This document shows, piece after piece, positions 1 through 5,189 of a DNA stretch of 5,550 nucleotides. The DNA is from Kiritimatiellales bacterium (lineage in GTDB: Bacteria; Verrucomicrobiota; Kiritimatiellia; Kiritimatiellales; Tichowtungiaceae): NCBI GenBank assembly GCA_028692515.1, contig JAQUXG010000129.1, positions 1 to 5,550 on the forward strand. Reading direction: 5' to 3'. The notes under the pieces are model-generated. The model saw only the letters and a list, made by a program, of their open reading frames with translations, ran no database searches and was not told where the DNA came from. A program made the translations under genes and the position numbers. Each line of letters starts with the position of its first letter. Within the stretch, counting starts at the first letter, position 1.

Positions 1-12
1 TGAAGCTTACCG

Positions 13-447
13 CTAAACCGCCGAAATTTTTACCGGCGCGCCATTAAGCAGATTAAATGAGATCGGACAGCGGGCATCCACTTCGTGAATGAAGGCTTCT
101 TTTTCCTCCACCGTCATGTCGGCGTCAATGTCGGCCAAAATCCGGAACTCTTTAAACCCGACCGGATCGTCTGTCGGTTTGCCGAGCAGTCCGTTGACGT
201 TAATATCGCCTTCAACCGTAATTTTCATGCCGCGCAAGGCAATCCGCTTCTGCATCGCCATAATGCGGGCGATCGTGCCGATGCATCCGGCCAACGAAAC
301 CATCAGATATTCCAGTGGTGTCGGCCCGGCATCGGTTCCGCCTGCGTTCGCCGGCTGATCAACAATCACCGTGCGCCCGTGCGAGGTGCACTCGATCTTA
401 AACTTTTCATCCAGTACCGATTCCACTTTTACTGTTTTTGTTGCCAT
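13..447 (-). CDS. OsmC/Ohr-family protein (peroxiredoxin-like)
   Basis: This is a complete 144-residue protein of the OsmC fold. Family members reduce organic or inorganic hydroperoxides in the cytoplasm with a pair of cysteines. Seen here: the first conserved Cys (C55) in GPTPLEYLMVSLAGC (residues 41-55), and the second (C127) in RCPIS (126-130), spaced as in the family. The length matches the usual 135-145 residues. The ATG at 447 is well supported by AAAGGAG at 454-460, six bases upstream. The gene follows priA with a REPIN-like repeat between them (485-560). I saw no convincing promoter in the remaining 448-484, so it may be read from priA or from within the repeat. The sequence looks closer to the general OsmC/YhfA-like branch than to Ohr proper, so the substrate cannot be assigned. 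The family call is firm and the exact role is open. Confidence 0.92.
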   Translation of the reverse strand: MATKTVKVESVLDEKFKIECTSHGRTVIVDQPANAGGTDAGPTPLEYLMVSLAGCIGTIARIMAMQKRIALRGMKITVEGDINVNGLLGKPTDDPVGFKEFRILADIDADMTVEEKEAFIHEVDARCPISFNLLNGAPVKISAV

Positions 448-453
448 AAATAA

Positions 454-460
454 CTCCTTT
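454..460 (-). promoter_or_regulatory. Shine-Dalgarno site of the OsmC-family gene
   Basis: The minus strand reads AAAGGAG, then six bases, then ATG. It is one of only two strong ribosome binding sites in the window, and it fixes the start of the OsmC-like gene. Confidence 0.85.
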
Positions 461-484
461 TAACGGCCCCCATCGTAATTGCCC

Positions 485-560
485 GTAGACGAGGCTTCCA
501 GCCTTGTTATCACAAACAACACGTTTCGCATGCGCGAACGAGGCTGGAAGCCTCGTCTAC
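485..560 (+). repeat. REPIN-like REP doublet between priA and the OsmC-family gene
   Basis: Two 24-base arms (485-508 and 537-560) are inverted copies of each other with one mismatch, separated by 28 bases. Each arm starts at its outer end with GTAG, followed by a small hairpin: ACGAGGCT, loop TCC, AGCCTCGT. In the left arm one pair is a G-T wobble (AGCCTTGT). A GTAG tetranucleotide next to an imperfect palindrome, used in inverted pairs, is the hallmark of REP sequences mobilised by REP-associated tyrosine transposases (RAYTs), and such doublets are called REPINs. A second copy lies at 2447-2524. The right arm overlaps the end of priA, and its TAG (557-559 read on the minus strand) is the priA stop codon. 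As RNA the element could fold into one long hairpin after priA. There is no U-tract, so a terminator role is only possible. The RAYT link is inference from the structure. Confidence 0.85.
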
Positions 561-2884
561 AAAAGAGATGTCGCATCCACATCCACAGAAACTTTGACCG
601 TTTTCGGCCACTTCATCGCTTTTGAGGCCGCACGGATTGCATCGTTCATCGATTTTACCCGCACCGACCGCAATAAAATCTGCCAGCGGTATTCCCCTCG
701 CATCCGCGCAATCGGGGCAGGCATCGCCGGTGATACAATGATCCCTTTGGGCAGATCCTTTTCCAAACCTTGGAAACCGGTATCGCCCTCGCGCCGCAAA
801 GCGCTGAAATGCAGCCTGGCTGCTTCCAAGCATTGGAAAAACTTCTCGGCGGCTTTTTCAACCTCTGCATCGTCTTTGCCGCGCAGCGTAATACAGGTCA
901 GATGAGTATACGGCGGATACTCCAGTTCTTTACGAAATGCCATTTCCTGATCACAAAAGCCCTCAAAATCCATCCGCCGCGCAGCCTGTACCGCCGGATG
1001 GTGCGGCGTATAGGTCTGCACAATCACTTCGCCGCTCACCTCGCCGCGCCCTGCGCGACCCGCGACCTGCGTCAACAGCTGGAAAACCCGTTCACCCGCG
1101 CGGAAATCAGCCATATGCAACGCATGGTCGGGATTCACCACGCCAACCAGCGTCACGTTTGGAAAATCGAGCCCTTTAGCGATCATCTGCGTGCCGATCA
1201 AAATATCAATTTTCCCGGTGCGGAATTTTGCCAGCACATCGCGGTGCGCGTTCTTCCGCCGCATCGTGTCGGAATCCATCCGGGCAATCCGTGCTTTTGG
1301 AAATAACTTCAGCATCACTTCTTCAATTTTTTCGGTGCCCGCGCCTGCATAACGGAATTCCGGCGAGTTGCAGGATGGACAACGAAGCGGGGCTGGCTTT
1401 TCTTCGCCGCAAATGTGACAGACCAGCCGCGCACGGGCTTTATGGAACGTCATGCCGACACTGCAATGATCGCACTCGGTCACAAAGCCGCACTCGGGGC
1501 AAAGCAGCGAGGCGGAAAAGCCGCGCCGGTTCAGAAAAATCATCGTCTGCTCGGCACGGTCGAGACGGCAGCGGATCGCTTCGACCAGCTCACGCGAAAA
1601 GAGAACCGGCTTGCCCTCCTGTTGCGCCGCAATGCGCATATCGACAATCCGCATCATCGGCATGCGGCGGTCATCCACCCGGATCGGCAGGTCGGCGTAG
1701 CGATACTTGCCGCCCTTTGCATTGGAATAGGATTCCAGTGCGGGCGTCGCCGAACCGAGCACCACGGTGCATTTTTCGAGCCGCCCGCGCATCACCGCCA
1801 TATCGCGGGCGCTATAGCGCGGAGCTTCGTCCTGTTTGTAGGTCGGCTCGTGTTCCTCGTCTACGACAATCAGGCCGAGGTTGTGAGCCGGCGCGAAAAG
1901 CGCCGAACGTGCGCCGACCACAATCTGCGCTTCGCCGGAACGAATGCGGTGCCATTCATCGTAGCGCTCTCCGTCGGAAAGCGAGCTGTGCAGAACGGCA
2001 ACGCGTTCCGGCTTGTCAGCAAAGCGCGAGCGGAAACGGTCAACGGTCTGCGGAGTCAGCGCGATTTCCGGAACCAGCACAATCGCGCCGCGTCCCTGCT
2101 CGAGCGCATGGGAAATCGCCTGAAGATAAACCTCGGTCTTGCCGGAACCGGTTACGCCGTGAAGCAGCACAACCGGCGGCTCCGGTTCATCCATTGCCGC
2201 AAGTATCTGCTTCAGCGCAACCGTCTGCTGATCCATCAATGGAAGCGGATCGGTCTTCAGCAGTTCAACGCCCTCGTGCGGGTCGCGATAAACCGACTCA
2301 TTGGAAATGGTTACCAGTCCCTTTTTCTCCAGTGTTTTGATGGTTGCCGCAGAAACTTCTGCGGCAGCCGCCAGCTCCGACAGGAGCATCGGACCGTTTT
2401 TTTTCAACCATTGGAAAACCGCCTGCTGTTTGGGAGTCAGTTTGTCGTAGACGAGGCCTCCAGCCTCGTTCGCATCAGCCATGCGTTCCGGTTTGTACAG
2501 AACGAGGCTGGAAGCCTCGTCTACATTTAGCGAAACCATCAACTGCTTCTTTCCGCCGCTTTCCTTGTTGCGGACGACGGCGGGGAGAACCGCGCGAACG
2601 CAGACTTCAAAGGGGGCGAGATAATACGCCGACATCCAGCGCGCCAGCTCCATCACGGTCTCAGTCACCAGTGATTTATCGCCCAGCACTTTGCCAATGG
2701 GCTTAAGGTCGGCAAAAGACGATTTATCCGCGAAACCGACCACAAAGCCGGTTACATTGCGCAAGCGAAACGGCACCTCGACCCGCGAGCCGATTTCGAC
2801 CAGCGGCCGGAGCGGTTCGGGGATTAGATAGTCGAACTCCCGGTTCAACGAGAGGTCAACAGCGACTTTGGCGATGCGGTTCAT
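557..2884 (-). CDS. priA: Primosomal protein N' (PriA), replication-restart 3'-5' DNA helicase
   Basis: PriA recognises stalled or collapsed replication forks and starts reloading of the replicative helicase. The 775 residues show the full family order: N-terminal 3'-end-binding domain (about 1-110), winged helix (about 148-200), superfamily 2 helicase core with Walker A GVTGSGKT (243-250), Walker B DEEH (342-345) and SAT (378-380), eight zinc-binding cysteines (C462, C465, C471, C474, C489, C492, C502, C505), GTQMIAKGLDF (564-574), and motif VI QVAGRAGR (606-613). The C-terminal domain ends in VDVDATSLL. The ATG at 2884 is chosen because MNRIAKVAVDL is the normal PriA beginning. The open frame continues upstream to 3022, but only through a repeat and antisense to yjbQ. 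No Shine-Dalgarno sequence is visible. Two oddities stand out: residues 121-146 are encoded by an in-frame REPIN-like insertion (2447-2524), and the TAG stop lies inside another copy. Without the insert the length would be 749, near the usual 730-750. All catalytic motifs are intact, so the protein is probably functional. Confidence 0.97.
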   Translation of the reverse strand: MNRIAKVAVDLSLNREFDYLIPEPLRPLVEIGSRVEVPFRLRNVTGFVVGFADKSSFADLKPIGKVLGDKSLVTETVMELARWMSAYYLAPFEVCVRAVLPAVVRNKESGGKKQLMVSLNVDEASSLVLYKPERMADANEAGGLVYDKLTPKQQAVFQWLKKNGPMLLSELAAAAEVSAATIKTLEKKGLVTISNESVYRDPHEGVELLKTDPLPLMDQQTVALKQILAAMDEPEPPVVLLHGVTGSGKTEVYLQAISHALEQGRGAIVLVPEIALTPQTVDRFRSRFADKPERVAVLHSSLSDGERYDEWHRIRSGEAQIVVGARSALFAPAHNLGLIVVDEEHEPTYKQDEAPRYSARDMAVMRGRLEKCTVVLGSATPALESYSNAKGGKYRYADLPIRVDDRRMPMMRIVDMRIAAQQEGKPVLFSRELVEAIRCRLDRAEQTMIFLNRRGFSASLLCPECGFVTECDHCSVGMTFHKARARLVCHICGEEKPAPLRCPSCNSPEFRYAGAGTEKIEEVMLKLFPKARIARMDSDTMRRKNAHRDVLAKFRTGKIDILIGTQMIAKGLDFPNVTLVGVVNPDHALHMADFRAGERVFQLLTQVAGRAGRGEVSGEVIVQTYTPHHPAVQAARRMDFEGFCDQEMAFRKELEYPPYTHLTCITLRGKDDAEVEKAAEKFFQCLEAARLHFSALRREGDTGFQGLEKDLPKGIIVSPAMPAPIARMRGEYRWQILLRSVRVKSMNDAIRAASKAMKWPKTVKVSVDVDATSLL
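760..776. repeat. Short palindrome, TTTCCAA-3-TTGGAAA type, inside priA
   Basis: Perfect 7-base inverted arms TTTCCAA and TTGGAAA surround ACC. It lies in coding sequence (protein FQGLEK). It is one of four related palindromes in the window (also 824-838, 2401-2417 and 4184-4200). Confidence 0.6.
824..838. repeat. Short palindrome, TTCCAA-3-TTGGAA type, inside priA
   Basis: Perfect 6-base arms TTCCAA and TTGGAA surround GCA, about 50 bases from the previous copy. On the minus strand it reads as F-Q-C-L-E in PriA. It contains one of the six CATTGGAA octamers (831-838). Confidence 0.6.
2401..2417. repeat. Degenerate copy of the TTCCAA-3-TTGGAA palindrome in priA
   Basis: The left arm TTTTCAA and right arm TTGGAAA surround CCA, with one mismatch in seven pairs. 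It encodes F-Q-W-L-K in the winged-helix region of PriA and contains a CATTGGAA octamer (2409-2416). Confidence 0.45.
2447..2524 (-). repeat. REPIN-like element inserted in frame within priA
   Basis: The element is 78 bases long. The 24-base arms at 2447-2470 and 2501-2524 are inverted copies with one mismatch, and each begins at its outer end with GTAG followed by a hairpin-forming ACGAGGC...GCCTCGT. The 30-base middle, read on the minus strand, resembles the middle of the element at 485-560 read on the plus strand (shared ACAAAC, CGCATG and a final GCG in the same order). The two are therefore full-length relatives in opposite orientation, not just similar ends. The length is exactly 26 codons with no stop in the priA frame, and it encodes residues 121-146 of PriA (VDEASSLV ... 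NEAGGLVY). It sits in the linker between the 3'-end-binding domain and the winged helix, where an insertion should be tolerated. I saw no obvious target-site duplication. Confidence 0.85.
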
Positions 2885-2900
2885 TGGAAAAAGAGAGTAG

Positions 2901-2930
2901 CCACGAAACACACGAAAAGACACAAAAAAT
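2901..2930. repeat. 10-base periodic CACGAAA-type repeat upstream of priA
   Basis: Three consecutive 10-base units, CCACGAAACA, CACGAAAAGA and CACAAAAAAT, fill the short gap between yjbQ and priA. From memory, similar CACGAAA-rich stretches recur in intergenic regions of many environmental bacteria. I cannot confirm copy number here. The last unit overlaps the U-tract of the proposed yjbQ terminator. Confidence 0.55.
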
Positions 2931-2948
2931 AAGCAGCCAAAGCCGCTT
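2924..2948 (-). terminator. Probable intrinsic terminator after yjbQ
   Basis: On the minus strand a 7-pair stem, AAGCGGC with GCTGCTT (one G-U pair) and loop TTTG, is followed by A and six T residues. The stem begins inside the yjbQ stop codon region. The position and U-tract fit a Rho-independent terminator ending the nadD-rsfS-yjbQ transcript. The stem is short, so efficiency is uncertain. It implies a promoter for priA within about 40 bases, but I could not recognise one. Confidence 0.5.
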
Positions 2949-3363
2949 ACTCTCCGATAATTTTGACGAGGACGCGCTTGTCGCGCAGGCCGTCGAATTC
3001 GCCGTAGAAAATCTGCTCCCATGGGCCGAAATCGAGTTTTCCGTCCGTAACGGCGCAGACGACTTCACGCCCCATGATCTGGCGCTTGAGATGGGCATCG
3101 GCATTGTCTTCGAACCCATTGTGGGCGTACTGGCTGTGCGGTTTTTCCGGCGCCAGTTTTTCGAGCCACTTTTCAAAGTCCTGATGCAGGCCACCCTCGT
3201 CGTCGTTGATAAAGACGCTGGCGGTAATGTGCATGGCATTGACGAGGCAGAGCCCCTCTTTAATGCCACTTTCACGCAGACACTCACTCACGTCGGGCGT
3301 GATGTTGATAAACGAGCGCCGTTGCGGCACCTTAAACCAGAGTTCCTTGCGATAGGACTTCAC
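2947..3363 (-). CDS. yjbQ: YjbQ / UPF0047 family protein (putative secondary thiamine-phosphate synthase)
   Basis: This is a 138-residue single-domain protein of the YjbQ/UPF0047 family. Conserved blocks visible: [14 protein letters not shown] (3-16), [12 protein letters not shown] (45-56), [17 protein letters not shown] (86-102) and [15 protein letters not shown] (111-125). Conserved histidines H45, H60 and H91 lie in or near these blocks and are likely active-site or metal ligands. E. coli YjbQ has been reported to have weak thiamine-phosphate synthase activity, and the true role of the family is unsettled. I place the start at the GTG at 3363, not the upstream TTG at 3390: the GTG gives the usual family length and a 4-base GTGA overlap with the rsfS stop, the normal form of translational coupling. 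There is no clear Shine-Dalgarno sequence in front of it. A probable terminator follows directly. Confidence 0.93.
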   Translation of the reverse strand: MKSYRKELWFKVPQRRSFINITPDVSECLRESGIKEGLCLVNAMHITASVFINDDEGGLHQDFEKWLEKLAPEKPHSQYAHNGFEDNADAHLKRQIMGREVVCAVTDGKLDFGPWEQIFYGEFDGLRDKRVLVKIIGE

Positions 3364-3923
3364 AGCTTGATTCGCTTGGCGGATTTCCAAAGTTGTTCGA
3401 GATCGTAGAGGTTGCGCATTTCGAAACTGAATACGTGAACCATCACGCCGTCATAATCGACAATGACCCAGCCGCTGTCGCCGGTACCGGCGGCGCGGAA
3501 TCCTTTGTACTGCTCGTTTTTATAGAGCCGCTGCAGGCCGTCGCCGAGCGCCTTCAAATGCGGAGCATTGGCGGCGGTGGCAATTACAAAATAGTCGGAG
3601 AGATTCGCCAGCGGCTGAAGGTCGAGCACGGCAATGTTTTCGGCCTTCCTGGCATCGAGAAATTGTACCGCTTTCTGAACCACTTCGGGCAGAGAGGCCA
3701 GACCGGCCGGTTTCTTAGGAGCGGCCGTTGCAACCTTCGGTGCAGCTTTCACGGTTTTGGGCGCAGCCTTTGGATCAACTTTGGCTTTCGGGGCCGCTTT
3801 AGCAGTCTTCGGAGCCGCCTTGGCGGGTTTCTTGACAGGGGCCTTTTCCGGGGTGACCTTTTTCACCGTTTTCTTTACGACCTTCTTCACAGCCTTCGTC
3901 TTTTTCTCTGTCACCTTTTTCAT
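3360..3923 (-). CDS. rsfS: Ribosomal silencing factor RsfS with a Lys/Ala/Pro-rich N-terminal tail
   Basis: RsfS (formerly DUF143/YbeB) binds large-subunit protein uL14 and blocks subunit joining when nutrients are short. The RsfS domain occupies about residues 78-187 of 187: [19 protein letters not shown] (99-117), [15 protein letters not shown] (151-165) and [10 protein letters not shown] (170-179) are characteristic. It is preceded by about 73 low-complexity residues built from Lys, Ala, Pro and Val with repeated KAAPK-like units, resembling histone H1-type tails. Most RsfS proteins (about 105-130 residues) lack this tail. The start is set at the ATG at 3923, because GGAGG (3930-3934) lies six bases upstream; the ATG at 3926 would be only three bases away. 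The frame is open further, to an ATG at 4034 overlapping the nadD stop, but that part is translated repeat. The nadD-rsfS order is a widely conserved pairing. Confidence 0.93.
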   Translation of the reverse strand: MKKVTEKKTKAVKKVVKKTVKKVTPEKAPVKKPAKAAPKTAKAAPKAKVDPKAAPKTVKAAPKVATAAPKKPAGLASLPEVVQKAVQFLDARKAENIAVLDLQPLANLSDYFVIATAANAPHLKALGDGLQRLYKNEQYKGFRAAGTGDSGWVIVDYDGVMVHVFSFEMRNLYDLEQLWKSAKRIKL

Positions 3924-3929
3924 CATGAT

Positions 3930-3934
3930 CCTCC
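3930..3934 (-). promoter_or_regulatory. Shine-Dalgarno site that fixes the rsfS start
   Basis: The minus strand reads GGAGG, ATC, ATG, ATG. Spacing favours the second ATG (3923) and argues against the much longer open frame that begins at 4034. Confidence 0.8.
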
Positions 3935-3960
3935 AGCTTCCAGTTTCAACCCCGACAGAA

Positions 3961-4031
3961 TTTTTAACAGAAGGAAACAAAGGAAATGAAGGGCTCTGCC
4001 CCTTGTTCTCTTCGTTACCTTCTGTAAAAAA
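3961..4031. repeat. Long imperfect inverted repeat with 9-base periodicity between nadD and rsfS
   Basis: The left arm (3961-3993) and right arm (3999-4031) are inverted copies agreeing at about 25 of 33 positions, including an unbroken ACAGAAGG/CCTTCTGT block and a central GGGC-TCT-GCCC stem (3991-4001). Each arm is itself a decayed tandem repeat: AACAGAAGG, AAACAAAGG, AAATGAAGG on the left. It fills most of the nadD-rsfS gap and would form a long hairpin in the shared transcript. It could be an attenuator, an RNA-processing site or a mobile miniature element. It is not a classic terminator, as the A/T runs lie at the base of the stem. Confidence 0.7.
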
Positions 4032-4033
4032 CA

Positions 4034-4654
4034 TTACGTGTAGAGGTGATGTTCTGCGATATACATTTCCACTTCAGGCGGCACAAGATAGCGGATACTC
4101 AGCCCCTCCGCCAGCCTCATCCGGATCTCGGAGGCCGAAATTTCGATCTCGTGAATCCGGATCAGCCGCTCCAAAAGCTGTTTTTTCCAAACATTGGAAA
4201 GCTGGATCTGCTCCGCGACCCGCGCCGGGTTCTCGCCGCCGCGCGCGAACGGAACAATCGTCCAGTTTTTGAGCAATTCATCGACGTTTCGCCACGAATG
4301 CAGAATGGTGAGCGAATCAAGGCCAACAATAAAAAACATCTCGGCACCGGGATGCTCCGCCTGAATCTGCGTCATGGTGTCGAAGGTGTAGGAAACTCCG
4401 CCACGCTGAAGCTCCATATTGGACACTTCAAAGCTCAGATTACCTTCGGTCGCCAGCTGGAGCATTTCGAAGCGCTGTTGTCCGTCGGCCAGCGTCTTGC
4501 CCTGCTTGTGCGGCGGAATTGCGGCGGGCACAAAGATGAGCCGGTCGAGCTCCAGCTGCTCGACGGCGTCCTGCGCAATCGTCAGGTGCCCCATGTGCAC
4601 CGGATCAAACGACCCGCCGAACACCCCGATTTTTTCTGATCTGTTTTTATCCAT
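4034..4654 (-). CDS. nadD: Nicotinate-nucleotide adenylyltransferase (NadD)
   Basis: NadD joins ATP and nicotinate mononucleotide to give deamido-NAD in the cytoplasm, a step in both de novo and salvage NAD synthesis. The 206 residues match the family length. Seen: the nucleotidyltransferase signature GGSFDPVHMGHL (13-24) with the HxGH motif at 20-23, PPHK (47-50), GLDSL (111-115) followed by HSWRN, the ATP-binding SASEIR motif (173-178, equivalent to the family's ISSTxIR), and YLVPPEVEMYI (189-199). The ATG at 4654 is the only reasonable start, as the signature begins only a few residues later. The upstream bases show no Shine-Dalgarno sequence, so translation may depend on the gene 13 bases upstream. 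Its TAA overlaps an ATG (4034), but I do not take that as the rsfS start. The rsfS neighbour supports the call. Confidence 0.96.
   Translation of the reverse strand: MDKNRSEKIGVFGGSFDPVHMGHLTIAQDAVEQLELDRLIFVPAAIPPHKQGKTLADGQQRFEMLQLATEGNLSFEVSNMELQRGGVSYTFDTMTQIQAEHPGAEMFFIVGLDSLTILHSWRNVDELLKNWTIVPFARGGENPARVAEQIQLSNVWKKQLLERLIRIHEIEISASEIRMRLAEGLSIRYLVPPEVEMYIAEHHLYT
4184..4200. repeat. Short palindrome, TTTCCAA-3-TTGGAAA type, inside nadD
   Basis: Perfect 7-base arms TTTCCAA and TTGGAAA surround ACA. Here it is read in a different frame (S-N-V-W-K in NadD) from the copies in priA, so a shared protein motif does not explain it. It contains a CATTGGAA octamer (4192-4199). Confidence 0.6.
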
Positions 4655-4667
4655 TTTTAAACAGCGG

Positions 4668-5186
4668 TCACTTACCGGCTTTTTTAATTGCCTGGGTTAA
4701 GCAAGAGGCCAAAACCTGAACCGATGGCTCGCGCAGAATATCACGATGTCCGCCGGGAACCAGATAGATGTCCTGATCTTCGGTCAGCGCGCCCCACTCC
4801 ATGGTCATATCGGGGAGGAACCACGATGCCAGATTATCCGAACGGAAAATCGCGACATGACCGGGATAAAAGCGGGGATAATATTTCAGCGCGGCATCGC
4901 GATTACGGCGGTAAACCTCTTCGCGGTTGGCCAGCACCCCCTCATTCATCTGCACGCCATCGAGCATTTTGACGGCATCGGCGGCATCATCATGGAACAG
5001 CCGTTTAAACCGCTCACAAAGAATTTCGATCCACTCCCGGAAACCGATCACGCGCATCAGCTGAATCCGCCGCCAGTAAAAATCTTTTCGCCGTTCGGAG
5101 GGCGGATAGGCCCAGGCATCAATCAGCGCCAGTAATTTCACCTCGCACCCCTGATCCTTCAGCTGGCGCGCCATTTCCATGGCCAC
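4668..5186 (-). CDS. C-terminal part of a thioesterase domain, cut off by an in-frame stop
   Basis: This is the second half of the alpha/beta-hydrolase thioesterase that ends an NRPS- or PKS-type protein, in the same frame as the upstream part (5187-5550). It contains the strand and helix after the nucleophile elbow (VAMEMARQL), the likely catalytic Asp in LLALIDAW (residue 23 of this part), a variable lid region (about 30-100), and the catalytic His in LVPGGHRDIL (residue 147), equivalent to the family's PGxHxxML. It ends in a normal way with TGA at 4668-4670. Counted from the GTG right after the stop it is 172 residues; ATGs also occur at 5180 and 5174, so reinitiation is conceivable. Without the nucleophile this half cannot be an active enzyme alone. 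Thirteen bases separate it from nadD. No further frameshift or stop is seen, so the break is recent, a sequencing error or recoding. Confidence 0.8.
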   Translation of the reverse strand: MAMEMARQLKDQGCEVKLLALIDAWAYPPSERRKDFYWRRIQLMRVIGFREWIEILCERFKRLFHDDAADAVKMLDGVQMNEGVLANREEVYRRNRDAALKYYPRFYPGHVAIFRSDNLASWFLPDMTMEWGALTEDQDIYLVPGGHRDILREPSVQVLASCLTQAIKKAGK

Positions 5187-5189
5187 TTA
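5187..5189 (-). other. In-frame TAA inside the thioesterase active-site region
   Basis: The minus strand reads GGC GGA TAA GTG GCC ATG, i.e. G-G-stop-V-A-M-E-M-A. In relatives this spot holds one ordinary residue (GGxVAxEMA). TTA (Leu) or AAA (Lys) would each differ from TAA by one base. The frame is the same on both sides, so this is a substitution-type break, not an indel. Confidence 0.85.

Noticed and set aside
485..2524. Repeats as part of a CRISPR array
   Set aside because: Only two distant copies exist, in opposite orientation, each an inverted pair with related rather than unique spacers. This is REP-doublet structure.
1228..2530. Long plus-strand open frames (about 370 codons each) opposite priA
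   Set aside because: They are antisense to a well-conserved helicase, are rich in Arg/Ser/Ala in shadow-frame style, and show no recognisable domain or ribosome binding site.
2885..3022. Extension of PriA by 46 residues at the N-terminus
   Set aside because: The extension is translated repeat plus sequence antisense in frame to yjbQ. PriA normally begins at the MNRIAKV-like segment coded from 2884.
3364..3390. TTG start for yjbQ at 3390
   Set aside because: It would overlap the rsfS end by 31 bases and add nine residues not typical of the family. The GTG at 3363 gives the usual length and a GTGA overlap.
3924..4034. RsfS starting at 4034 with 37 further residues
   Set aside because: No ribosome binding site precedes that ATG, the added part is coded by the inverted 9-base repeat, and GGAGG clearly marks 3923.
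3393..4639. Plus-strand open frames opposite rsfS and nadD
   Set aside because: They are shadows of conserved genes with no domain or ribosome binding site of their own.
5187..5189. The stop as a selenocysteine or pyrrolysine codon
   Set aside because: Those use TGA and TAG. This codon is TAA, and other genes here end in TAA normally (nadD, yjbQ), so a changed genetic code is not supported.
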